Assembly: GCA_965230195.1 (NCBI GenBank) | Contig: OZ245997.1 | Coordinates: forward strand, 1,364,001-1,428,000 | Reading direction: 5' to 3' | Length of the DNA: 64,000 nt | Origin: Putridiphycobacter sp965230195 | Lineage (GTDB): Bacteria; Bacteroidota; Bacteroidia; Flavobacteriales_D; Crocinitomicaceae | Shown: in pieces, positions 23,240 to 32,093 of the stretch | Numbering within the stretch: the stretch's first letter is position 1 | Layout: each line of letters begins with the position of its first letter | Notes under the pieces: model-generated | What the model was told of the DNA's origin: nothing | Seen by the model: the letters and a program-made list of their open reading frames with translations, nothing else | The model's database searches: none | Translations under genes and position numbers: made by a program

Positions 23240-24149
23240 TCTCACTCCTTGTATTCCGGGTTGACCGTTAGAAGGAATCGGATAAAGTTTCACGAAAAGT
23301 TAAAAGCGGCCGCACCGTTGGTCAGCCAGGTAAGGTGGAGCAATACTGAACACGTTTCAATGTGTCATCGTCTCTCCGTGTGGCGCAAGATGTTCGATAT
23401 TCCAGTCCTACAAGTGGGGTAAGCACACAGAGAACAGAATGTATTTAAATAAGGGCCCATTATCGAGAGAAGCTTCTATTCCAAAGTGGTTGTCGTGAAG
23501 AAGGCGATCTGTTCGCCGATGAGTCTAGACCCCGGACTGCAACAGAAGGAGATAAAGACCCTCTACCCCGTCCATCGTCACGCGTTCAACTAGCGCCTCC
23601 ATCTCTTGTTGAGCTGTGCAGAATTTGCACAGTAACTGTATTCTGAGCCCTGAGGAAGTAACTCCTCATGGAAACCGAAGCAGATCAACGCAACCATCAA
23701 CCGTTTGAGTCTGGCCGAACGAAACCACAATCTTATGTGCAAGCAAGAAGCTCGAGTCTTCTTGCTTTCAAACGGGCTGCCTGCAGAACGAACACAGCTT
23801 AATTCAAATAGTGATCGCTTTTGTGGAGTTAGAAGTGACTGACAGTTGAACGCCAATACTATCTGAGTCCTGGATTTCAAGCACAGTTAAAGAACTCTGT
23901 TCTCTATCTATCGACTTCATGAATACCGTAGAGAATAAGGTCAGATAGACAACACAGATTTTTGAGAGCGCAGGAAAACTGCATCGCTTGCGAATCAATC
24001 TTAAAGAGCATCCACTTCTGTACAAGCGATTCGGACAGCATCACTGATTTCGATCTTTTTTAGTATAACATTCAACAGACGTAACTGAGTCCATGACCAC
24101 CCGAGCACCAACTTTGTTGGCGTTACTTGAGAAATGTTTATCTTCCGAA
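23240..24149. repeat. duplicated 3' flank of F-box/LRR gene 1 (matches about 42870-43915)
   Basis: From the GTATTCCG(G/A)GTTG motif through GCGGCCGCACCGTTGG, GTGGCGCAAGATGTTCGA and AGAAGCTTCTATTCCAAAG, this flank matches the sequence downstream of the LRR gene at 43916-45547. So these two LRR genes were duplicated together with about 0.9-1.0 kb of 3' flank. The other copy contains about 120 bp (about 42960-43085) that is absent here. Confidence 0.8.
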
Positions 24150-25632
24150 TTAAATAAAACAGGCGGAATGGAAACTTTGATAACGCCAGCAGGAAGCTTT
24201 CAAGATCAAATCGGGCGAATTGCATGCGATGCGTTTTAAGCTGTCCTCGTCGTCTTCATCGTCCTTTTCATCGAACTCCACCCACAATTGCTCCAGCTTC
24301 GTAACGAACTTGGCAGACAGTAAAGATGACCATAATCTTCTTTCTTTCTTTTCGTATGCAATTATACAAAAGATGCGGAGATTGCATAGGTCTTCCAGCA
24401 AATGTGTTCCTTTATTTGTGATACTGCTTGTGTGTTTGGCTCTGCAGCACGATTCGATCTTCAGAACTTCCAGATTCGTTTGTCGAGAAATCGACAGCAG
24501 CTCAGAGTCGTCAAGGACCGAACAAACACTCAATGATCGAAGCTTCGGCAGCTCCAACTTCTCCCATGGCAGGTGCAATGACTCCTCTTGCGGACTAGAT
24601 ACGTCATGCCAATCCAAGAGCTCCAGCTTGTGGAACTGGGCGACAAACGTCACATCACTGTCCATCAGCATGCAATCCAGAATTCTCAATGCATTGAGAT
24701 TGGGGAAATTCCTTCGCAGTGATGCTCCCACCAAATTTGTATATTCTAAAATTAAGCACTCCAGTTGATTGAATGTGGTCTTGATGTCATTCAGAAAAGC
24801 AAACTCGTACAGTTTGCAATACCCATCTATGTGTAGAACCTTCAGTTTGTTCGACAGAGGAGTGAGAGGCAATTCTTCGAAACGATCTGACCCGACCCCC
24901 ATCAAGCTCAATCCATCTAGACGAGTCAGTTTACCAAGAGTGTCCCATCTTGATTCAGGAGAAAAAAACAGGACGACAGAAGTAATAGATGTTGATAGGT
25001 TTGACAGTTGAGTTGGCATTCTACTGCTCGCACCTTGAAGGGTTACATGTCTGACTTGGTCCAGAAAACCGAACTGTGAGCAACAATCCAGCACCAGAGA
25101 TTCAACCTCCAATGTATCCAAACGCCCCAGACTGCACACCAGTTGCGCGAGCATGTTTGAAAGGTCCAGGTCTGGATCGTAGTCACTCAGCGCTGTCCAG
25201 GTTGTGTTGACACGTGTCTTGCCGTACAACCTGCGGTTCTCGCATATGTAAAGGTACACTGAAGTGATCCTCTCTAACAGCGAAAAATATTCTCTCGTTC
25301 TTGGACAGTGAAAGTAGAGGCTGATAATCGTCTTAAGTCCGATCTCGATTTGCGTCAGCTTTGGCATGTCGCAGAGCAGGTGAACAATCCTCCCCAGCTT
25401 GGTGTCATACCAATTCTGTCGGAAGAGCACCTTCTGCTTTCGGTTTTTCGGCATCACATGTTTAGGAGGAGGAATCAAAAACGGCGAGATGTCCACAGAC
25501 GTCAGCCATTTGAACTTCGACAGCGACGCGATGTCCTCGTCGACAATGCTTCGCGTTGTGTCGGGACGAATCTCCTCTACCTGATCTGTGACGGCTGCTG
25601 ACCAGTGTTTGTTGATCAGTCGCAGAGACCTG

Positions 25633-25637
25633 CCCTC
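25633..25637. repeat. target-site duplication, left (CCCTC)
   Basis: CCCTC directly precedes the TGTGAG end of the element. The identical CCCTC at 30451-30455 follows the other end. The uninterrupted paralogues carry a single copy in the same gene context (GACCTGCCCTCCAGTCTCC). Confidence 0.95.
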
Positions 25638-25792
25638 TGTGAGAGGACCATCTTCCGCACGTCGAAAAAGTTCAAGACGGAATGGTCGAAAAAGGTGAAA
25701 AAGGTTTTTTCCCATACAACGATTCGTTTTTTAATGTTCAACGTCATGTCGGTCTTTTCATCATTCCCCTTATCTAAATCAATGGCCTCACA
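25638..25792 (-). repeat. 3' LTR
   Basis: 155 bp, identical to 30296-30450 by eye. On the minus strand it contains an ATG (25715) whose frame runs through the LTR end into the interrupted LRR gene without a stop. Confidence 0.95.
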
Positions 25793-25804
25793 GGCGCTTC
25801 CCTG
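25793..25804 (-). other. polypurine-tract-like sequence
   Basis: On the minus strand GCAGGGAAGCGCC lies between the ORF2 stop codon and the TGTGAG start of the 3' LTR. This is where a plus-strand primer tract is expected. It is only moderately purine-rich. Confidence 0.5.
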
Positions 25805-28663
25805 CTAACTCCGACAATGATCTGAGAAAAACCTCTTCAGATCATGAGTATGAACATTCGAAAACAGAGTCCCTCGACTATCCTCTACTACCCACAATTG
25901 TCCAGAAGTCCTTTCCTTGATGGTTAACGGGCCCATCCACTTTGTCATGAATGGCTCATCCTTTTTCATTCTTTGGGGAATCATCATTAGCACTCGATCG
26001 CCCACACGCAATTCATCGTGAATCTTGTGCTTCTTTGCAAGTCTTCTGTTGGCAGAACTTCTCGTCCTTGTTGTGTTCTCCACCGCTAGTTTTCTCCAAG
26101 CCTTAAGCTGCTCGGATGACACTCTTTCACCTGATCTCTTTTGTCCATTTCTGAGCTCATCTGGAGTAAAGAGCGTAGTCTCATGAACTGCAGAATTAAT
26201 TTGCCTTTCGACTTCTGGAACCAACGAAGTCCAACTGCCATTCTCTTGCATCAGCATCTTCTTGATTCTCAACTTCACCGCACCAACACATCTCTCTACC
26301 AGACCATTCGAAAAGGGGGTGTAGACTGGCGTCAAAACGTGATCTATTCCAAGATTCTGCAGCCAAATCTTCGTAGAAGAAGCGACAAACGCAGACCCAT
26401 TATCTGTCTGTACACACCTCATCTTTCCATTCCTCGAGCACCACTTCTGCAGAGCTCTGATCACCACAGCAGAATCACAGGACTTAGTCACATTTATCTG
26501 CGTGTATCTGGTGAGAGAGTCGACAAGAATCAGCAGGTATCTCGGATGCTTTCCGTATGGCAGCTTGTACGGACCAGCAAAATCTGCTGCCACCACTTCG
26601 TTGAACTGCTTCGATTCTCGACCACGATAAAGTGAATGATATCGTTTGCCACTGTGAAACTGACACTCAGGACATCGCTGCACGAAGTCTCGGACTGCTT
26701 TCCACATTCCTTTGAAATGAATGCCCTCGCGCTTCAAATGCCAGTAAGTTTTTCTCTCATTCCAATGACCACGATGTGCCTTCTCAATCTGCTGCTCTTG
26801 TTCACTCGTGATATGACTAACTTGTTGCATTATCGGCACAACCCATCTCGACAACTGATCAGCAAATGCATTGTCCTCAGACGGTAAGAACTTCACTTTC
26901 AATCGTGCACCGACAGGAAAATTCTCAAGAAGGTATCCCAAACACCTCGAGACCCTCTTATCACAGAAATCATCCGGCCTAGGGCAACTCATCAGCCTCT
27001 TCTGAGAGGACTCCGAGTCAGTCCAAACGGTGACCTGATCACCCTGCAAGAGGTGCTCAACATCTCTCAGTGCCCACACAATCGTCTTCAATTCGCCAAG
27101 AAACGAACTTGTTTTCCAACCGCTCGCTTCTCTCTTCGAATTCAGAGCAACCATCCTTCCTTCAGGTTGCTTCCCCATGAACAGCGCATAACCTTGGCCT
27201 CCATCTGACCAATCGCAATAAAGATTCCAGTCCGTCCTTTTCTGGCCCCCCTGATTACGATAGACTTCCAGATTGCCACTCATCACTTGCATCCACATCT
27301 TATCCACGATCTCCTGCATATCCTCTCTTGGAGGCAACTTCTGCAACTTCAAAAGTCTTTGCACTGGCTCCAGAATCTTCGAAAGATGCGGACACGCTGG
27401 CCTTGTAAATCCCGCCATTCCAATCACCTTTCTGAGACTTTTCTTATCCGAAATTTGAGGCAGACACCGTGACACTCTCTCCAAATATTTCTTAAACGAG
27501 AAGGTTCCCTCTCTTAGAGTCATTCCCAGGAATTCAACTTCTTCTTTTGCAATCTGCATCTTCGTCTTATTGATGAGCAGACCCCAGCTTTCGAGCACTT
27601 CAAGCACCTTGAGGAGGTTAGCATCATGCTCAGCCTTGTCGCTGCCGCCAATGAGCAAATCATCTATATAACAGACGACCGGCAACCCTTGGGTAATAGA
27701 AAGTACTCTCGAATGGAACAGGCCACTGCTTGAAGCCCAGCCTTGAGGCAGAGTTTTCCAACACCACCGTTGCCCAAGCACCTCAAAGCCAAAACGACGA
27801 GCCAACTCATCATCCACGCCGATCTGTTGGAAACCGTCCAGTAGATCAATGCAGCTAAAGTACCTCCAAGTTGAGGGTACACTTCGAATCACACTTATAG
27901 CCCCAGGAAAGTGAGTTGTCCACGCATCAGAGAAAGCATTCAACTCTCGGTAGTCGTTTAATGGTCTCAAGCGACCATCACTTTTCTCTTTGAACATGAT
28001 CGGCGACATCCGTGCACGTTCATGTGGCAGAAGTTTCCTGATTTGCCCTCTGCTCTCCAGATCTGCCAACATGACTTCCACTCTGTGCCTCTTCAGAAAG
28101 TCGACATTGTAGACGATTCCTTGATTTGCTAAAGGGATCTCCTTGACCTTCCATTTTATCTCCTCACAACCCACATCCAATGCTTTCCTGCGATCACGTC
28201 GCTCATCTGCGTCATCTTGCATCCCAAACAAAGAAGGAAAACGCTCGGTATACTCATCCACATGAAAACAAGAAGGAGTGCTATCGCATTGTTTGTCAAA
28301 CTCAACCCAACAATCCGCAGAAATCAACAAAGAGCACACCCATGCCTTGGGTGAAATGGTGATGACATCATTGACAGAATTATAAAACTGAACCCTGATC
28401 AAGCCATTCCGAGTCAAAACGACAGAACTAAGAATTCCCTTTCTTTGAAAAGAGCAAACAATACCACAAATACCTTGACCATCAACCTGACAAGGCAAGG
28501 TCACGACCCTGGTCTCTCCCGGACCAATAAACAAAGAACGTCCAGTAGACAGCAAAATCCGATCCCTCACTCTTTGATACCTCCACACAGATGACAGTAT
28601 CTTGACATGAACAAATCGACACGAATCCCTCCGTTTTAAACCGGCTGAGGGAGCCGGTGTCAT
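25805..28663 (-). CDS. pol: retrotransposon ORF2: reverse transcriptase, RNase H, integrase
   Basis: 952 codons from an ATG that overlaps the ORF1 stop (ATGA), although translation as a Gag-Pol fusion by frameshifting is more likely. Reverse transcriptase: LRPLNDYRELN, CIDLLDGFQQIGV, TLPQGWASS and the catalytic YIDD near residue 332. RNase H: YCDWSDGGQGYALF near 483, GELKTIVWAL and VTVWTDSESS (the D-E-D set). Integrase: an HHCC zinc module (HRGHW, HLKREG, CPEC) at about 620-660, then the D,D-35-E core (AADFAGP, QTDNGSAF, NGLVERCVG), and a C-terminal region with a GPLTI motif like the GPY/F module. All catalytic residues I can check are present. There is no protease in this ORF; it lies in ORF1. 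Confidence 0.95.
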   Translation of the reverse strand: MTPAPSAGLKRRDSCRFVHVKILSSVWRYQRVRDRILLSTGRSLFIGPGETRVVTLPCQVDGQGICGIVCSFQRKGILSSVVLTRNGLIRVQFYNSVNDVITISPKAWVCSLLISADCWVEFDKQCDSTPSCFHVDEYTERFPSLFGMQDDADERRDRRKALDVGCEEIKWKVKEIPLANQGIVYNVDFLKRHRVEVMLADLESRGQIRKLLPHERARMSPIMFKEKSDGRLRPLNDYRELNAFSDAWTTHFPGAISVIRSVPSTWRYFSCIDLLDGFQQIGVDDELARRFGFEVLGQRWCWKTLPQGWASSSGLFHSRVLSITQGLPVVCYIDDLLIGGSDKAEHDANLLKVLEVLESWGLLINKTKMQIAKEEVEFLGMTLREGTFSFKKYLERVSRCLPQISDKKSLRKVIGMAGFTRPACPHLSKILEPVQRLLKLQKLPPREDMQEIVDKMWMQVMSGNLEVYRNQGGQKRTDWNLYCDWSDGGQGYALFMGKQPEGRMVALNSKREASGWKTSSFLGELKTIVWALRDVEHLLQGDQVTVWTDSESSQKRLMSCPRPDDFCDKRVSRCLGYLLENFPVGARLKVKFLPSEDNAFADQLSRWVVPIMQQVSHITSEQEQQIEKAHRGHWNERKTYWHLKREGIHFKGMWKAVRDFVQRCPECQFHSGKRYHSLYRGRESKQFNEVVAADFAGPYKLPYGKHPRYLLILVDSLTRYTQINVTKSCDSAVVIRALQKWCSRNGKMRCVQTDNGSAFVASSTKIWLQNLGIDHVLTPVYTPFSNGLVERCVGAVKLRIKKMLMQENGSWTSLVPEVERQINSAVHETTLFTPDELRNGQKRSGERVSSEQLKAWRKLAVENTTRTRSSANRRLAKKHKIHDELRVGDRVLMMIPQRMKKDEPFMTKWMGPLTIKERTSGQLWVVEDSRGTLFSNVHTHDLKRFFSDHCRS

Positions 28664-28672
28664 TCGTTTTTT
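28640..28672 (-). promoter_or_regulatory. -1 programmed ribosomal frameshift signal at the gag-pol junction
   Basis: On the minus strand the gag codons TCA AAA AAC contain the slippery heptamer A AAA AAC (28666-28672) in the correct zero frame. After a 7-nt spacer (28659-28665, which includes the gag TGA) comes a perfect 7-bp GC-rich stem, ACCGGCT/AGCCGGT (28652-28658 with 28640-28646), around a 5-nt loop. A -1 slip leads directly into the ORF2 frame. All the textbook components and spacings are present. Confidence 0.9.
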
Positions 28673-30309
28673 GACGCTACGTGATGACAGTACAATCTAG
28701 TGCCGTTCTCGGCCTCTAGACAGTCTTCCTTCCAGTTCAACTTCAAAGCAAAGTCCTTCATTGCCTCATTCCCAAGTATTATCTTCGATACAGCCTTACT
28801 CACCAGAAAAGACACTGTCCGTTGCTCATCGCCTAGGGTCACTGCCATCTTGGCCACCCCAAGGATAGGCTCGATCGAGCCATTGAATCCAGCAACGATC
28901 TTGATATCTGACGCATCGACAGGAAGTCCAAGCTTCTTGACGACGCTCTGAGGGAGATGACTGTGTGCACTGCCACTGTCAACGAGCATCGAAACGCCTT
29001 GAGGATGAGAGGGTATACTCGCCTCTACATGGTATAGATATCTGGCTGCATCACGCGTTTTTTCAGTCGGCAGAACCTCGTGATTTGTCCGTGGCTGGCG
29101 ACCGACTCTCTGTGCCATCATGCGATCCGTAGATCCGACTCGTTGAGGGCACTGGTCTCTCCAATGGTAGTGGCCATTGCCACAGATCACACACGGCTTG
29201 CTTGGGTGAGTGGGCCGAAGAGGACACGTCCACATGGGGTGCGCTGATCCACCGCAACGATGACAAGTCTTGACTGAGATTCGAGGCTCGGCAACGCACT
29301 CTCTCTCGGCTTTAATGGTCTGAGGGGCGTCAATCCTAGCTCCATAAGCGGACAGGTCTTTGGCAGATCTGAGATATTCTGCACTTTCGAGCATCGCAGA
29401 TATCTTTTCTAAAGTGAGATGCTTATCCACTTGAAGCATCATACGTCTCAGATTATCGTCCAAATGATCAAGTACGACAGGAACAACTACCTCATCTGGC
29501 AGATTGACTTTCCTGGACTTAATCACACTTATCACTCTTGCCACAAAAGCGGAAGCAGATTCGTTCCTCGCAAATTTGAGCTTCTTGAGATCGTCTAGCA
29601 ACCTCACTGCATCAAGGAATGAAGCCATCTTGGGCTTCTGCAATGTTTCAGAAATTATTCCCCAAACAGATAAAAACACGTTCTTCATCACGATAACGAG
29701 AGGTATAACAAAAGCTGCATTCCATAAAACTCTAATCATGCAGCACAACTTAGCAAATCGCAACCAGCACCATGCAAGAATGTTGAAAGCTATCAGCAAA
29801 GTGATCACGAGTAACGTGCGTCCCACAAAAATGGTAGAGACACTGAAAAACGTCGCTAACGAGGTCGTGACGCGACCACATGATGCAATCACACGGGAAT
29901 ACAGATTGCGGGCATAGGTTTTGTAGTTCACTGGCTCCTCTCGAGCATCCGAGGGACTTCTTTGAGGTCTACGAAAGAAGCCAAACCATGAGGATTTCTT
30001 GCCCGAGGGAGAATCAGCCTTGTCCGAGGCGCTGTCGGCACTTTCCGAGGTTGCGCCTTGTTGTCGCTGCTTGCCGTCTTTAAGATTCCTGAGTGAGCTT
30101 CTGCACGCATCCCTCTCCCTTGTGAGCTCGCGGACACGTTTCAGAAGATCCACCATGGTAGTCTGAGGAGGCAATTGACTCAGCAGCTCCGATTCACTGA
30201 GTCCCTCAGACGCTGACGATGCGTCAACGACAAAAGCGACGCCAGAAAAAACTCCGAGGCAAAAGGCATACAGTGCCAGCCTCGCTCCGAAACCATGTGA
30301 GAGGACCAT
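28660..30309 (-). CDS. gag: retrotransposon ORF1: membrane-segment Gag with zinc knuckles and aspartic protease
   Basis: The ATG at 30309 (MVLSHGFG) gives 549 aa. An alternative ATG at 30405, inside the LTR, gives 581. From the N-terminus there is a hydrophobic segment at about residues 8-27 (LALYAFCLGVFSGVAFVV), a charged probable coiled coil (LKRVRELTRERDACRSSL), and two long hydrophobic stretches at about 158-182 and 188-212 (LLVITLLIAFNILAW; AAFVIPLVIVMKNVF). A retrotransposon-Gag-like helical region follows (FLDAVRLLDDLKKLKFA, VVLDHLDDNLRRMML). Next are a CX2CX4HX4C zinc knuckle (CHRCGGSAHPMWTC) and a second variant knuckle (CVICGNGHYHWRDQC), then a retropepsin-type site LVDSGS near 440 with KIILGNEAM downstream. 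The membrane segments are unusual for Gag. The protease sits in the gag frame upstream of the frameshift, as in alpharetroviruses. Nothing indicates an env gene. Confidence 0.88.
   Translation of the reverse strand: MVLSHGFGARLALYAFCLGVFSGVAFVVDASSASEGLSESELLSQLPPQTTMVDLLKRVRELTRERDACRSSLRNLKDGKQRQQGATSESADSASDKADSPSGKKSSWFGFFRRPQRSPSDAREEPVNYKTYARNLYSRVIASCGRVTTSLATFFSVSTIFVGRTLLVITLLIAFNILAWCWLRFAKLCCMIRVLWNAAFVIPLVIVMKNVFLSVWGIISETLQKPKMASFLDAVRLLDDLKKLKFARNESASAFVARVISVIKSRKVNLPDEVVVPVVLDHLDDNLRRMMLQVDKHLTLEKISAMLESAEYLRSAKDLSAYGARIDAPQTIKAERECVAEPRISVKTCHRCGGSAHPMWTCPLRPTHPSKPCVICGNGHYHWRDQCPQRVGSTDRMMAQRVGRQPRTNHEVLPTEKTRDAARYLYHVEASIPSHPQGVSMLVDSGSAHSHLPQSVVKKLGLPVDASDIKIVAGFNGSIEPILGVAKMAVTLGDEQRTVSFLVSKAVSKIILGNEAMKDFALKLNWKEDCLEAENGTRLYCHHVASKNE
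30280..30295 (-). other. primer-binding-site-like sequence
   Basis: Directly inside the 5' LTR the minus strand reads TGGTTTCGGAGCGAGG. The initial TGG complements the CCA end of a tRNA. The donor tRNA is not identified. The site overlaps the start of the gag coding sequence. Confidence 0.6.
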
Positions 30310-30450
30310 CTTCCGCACGTCGAAAAAGTTCAAGACGGAATGGTCGAAAAAGGTGAAAAAGGTTTTTTCCCATACAACGATTCGTTTTTTAATGTTCAAC
30401 GTCATGTCGGTCTTTTCATCATTCCCCTTATCTAAATCAATGGCCTCACA
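30296..30450 (-). repeat. 5' LTR
   Basis: 155 bp, identical to 25638-25792 by eye. It contains both candidate gag start codons (30405 and 30309). Confidence 0.95.
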
Positions 30451-30455
30451 CCCTC
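30451..30455. repeat. target-site duplication, right (CCCTC)
   Basis: Partner of 25633-25637. It begins the upstream half of the interrupted F-box/LRR gene. Confidence 0.95.
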
Positions 30456-30602
30456 CAGTCTCCATCTTCGAGTGTTCTTGAGAACGCGAACGAGACTGTC
30501 GACGACGGGCAATGGAAGCGACGCCCAATCTCGTTGACTTTCATCCATCGACGTCCCGGCCTTTGGCGATTTGATAAGGAGACCGGTCCTGTATCTCTTC
30601 AT

Positions 30603-32093
30603 CTCGCTCCGCGAATCGTCAACGATGAGTAGCGAACAGAAAGCAGAAACCTGCAACAAACACGCGAGACGCGACGAGGACGAAACGCGCCTATGATGTC
30701 GAAGGCAGACGTTTGGAATGCTGACGTGACAGTCCCGGAATCTCCCATTCGCCGCTGCGTCGGAAATAATAGACAGATGAAAAGCAGAAAGGCTCAAGCA
30801 AGACCACACGTTCTTAGTGAATGGCACATTCGTCAGAAGGTGAGACTCACTCAGTCGGTTCGAGAAGATTCCAGATTGCATGTACTCCAGGAACGTGAAG
30901 CAACAACGTCGCAACGATCAGAAAATGCAGCGAGGGAACACGTAGTGCCGGAGATTTTCAAGTCGTTTGTTACCTTGAGTCTGACTCTGTGTTGGGTGTC
31001 GCCTTGCCCAATGCTTTCGACAACTGCCGCGTTTCATTCAGAAGAGTATCTCGAGTAGCAGACTGACCTCGAGTGAGATTGGCTTGCACACAACAACGAT
31101 CCTTGGCTGGTCTCCGTTGGTTTTGCGAACACTTCTTGTGAACTGAAAACTGGACTGGTCTAGTTCGCCTTGACCGCTCAGAATGATAGGCATTCAGCGC
31201 CGGCGGGGACGACAGTCGAGTGCCTAGTTTATCGAAAAGACAATTTAGTAGCCAGACTGTCTGTTGCTCTTCGTGAAAATGACGATGACGAGGAGAGAGG
31301 AGAAACAAGTCTCTCAACGCGAGATTCGAGAGCCTCAGCTTTAACAGGAAGAGAAAAGAGCCTTTTTTACCCCTTCCATTATAGCCATTGGTCAACGCAT
31401 GCATGCCTTGTGGACCTATGGAGGATTTTCATCGACGGCGGACTTTGAAGCCATGAAGAACTCTGGCTCGCAATCCAAGTTAACCAACAACATTATCGGT
31501 CGCTTCAAGCCGAGGGAGACCAAAACCCTTTCGCGTCTAGTAATCCTCTCACTCGAAGTGTCAGCGAAGTCTACTCTCGTGAACGAGGTCTCTTTACTCT
31601 GCTGGCAATATTGTATGTGAGGAAAAGTGATTGTGGTGTAACCCAGGCAGAGACTGAGAAGAGTTTTTTCGCACATTGTACCATGCACAGTTTCTTCACG
31701 CGGGCCGAATGTTTACGACTTCAAGCGATAACGATCCATGACTCCCAAGTGTCTCCATAGTAGACGAGCAACACGCATCGTCATGTTTTCGGATTCTAGA
31801 TGAGAAGCGAGCAGATCTTGAATATACTCAGCGTTCAGCGAAAATCGGCAACACGAAGGCGCAAAACTGTTATCTATCTTCCTTGTCTCTGAGCAACTGG
31901 AACGCACTGTACGTGCCATGTTTTCACTTCTGCGCACATCTTTAAAGAAGTCAGCTTCTGTCAAATTCTGGTCGTCTGTTTGCATTTCCTCAGCCTTAGC
32001 TGCAGCGATATATAAACAGACGCAATCCACCCGTTAATGACGACACGCGTTGTCTTAGATATCTTCCATACAAGGCGCGCAATATTAAACCTT
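30603..32093. other. upstream flank of F-box/LRR gene 1, otherwise no gene recognised
   Basis: The first ~130 bp (to about 30730) match the 5' flanks of the other two F-box/LRR genes (AGCGAACA(A/G)A...AAACCTG(C/T)AACAAA), so the promoter-proximal region was copied with the gene. A minus-strand frame at 32030-31713 (TEADFFKDVRRSENMARTV) reads like protein but has no start context or family, and was not called. The rest is featureless to me. Confidence 0.5.

Larger units (their letters stand above)
25638..30450 (-). mobile_element. Ty3/gypsy-like LTR retrotransposon, complete
   Basis: The element is 4813 bp. Both ends are 155-bp direct LTRs that start TGTGAG and end CTCACA (TG...CA) and look identical by eye. 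It is flanked by the 5-bp target duplication CCCTC. It is on the minus strand: 5' LTR at 30296-30450, primer-binding-like TGG immediately inside, ORF1 (Gag-protease), ORF2 (RT, RNase H, integrase) and 3' LTR at 25638-25792. The RT-RNaseH-IN order is the Ty3/gypsy order. Identical LTRs and intact ORFs mean a recent, possibly active insertion. It interrupts F-box/LRR gene 1 in the sense orientation. Confidence 0.96.
24150..30602 (-). pseudogene. F-box/LRR gene 1, split by an LTR retrotransposon
   Basis: The ancestral reading frame is 30602-30451 (51 codons, starting MKRYRTGLL and ending RRWRLEG) joined to 25637-24150 (GRSLRLINKHWSAAV to the stop). The element at 25638-30450 sits between them. 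Removing the element and one CCCTC copy restores CTG GAG GGC AGG in frame, giving about 545 aa, the same size as the two intact paralogues. The N-terminus (LPLPVVDSLVRVL...LRLINKHW) looks F-box-like and the rest is leucine-rich repeats (LECLILEYTNL, LNALRILDC, LELLDWHDV, LRSLSVCSV). F-box/LRR proteins usually choose substrates for SCF ubiquitin ligases; that is inference here. The 3' part still has an open frame, and the 3' LTR gives it a new in-frame ATG at 25715, so a 521-residue truncated product remains possible. Confidence 0.88.

Noticed and set aside
26141..26635. Plus-strand ORF inside the retrotransposon
   Set aside because: It is antisense to the integrase core; a shadow frame.
29928..30528. 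Start of the retrotransposon ORF1 at 30528, upstream of the LTR
   Set aside because: Those codons are the alternate frame of the host F-box/LRR gene outside the element. The element start must be at 30405 or 30309.
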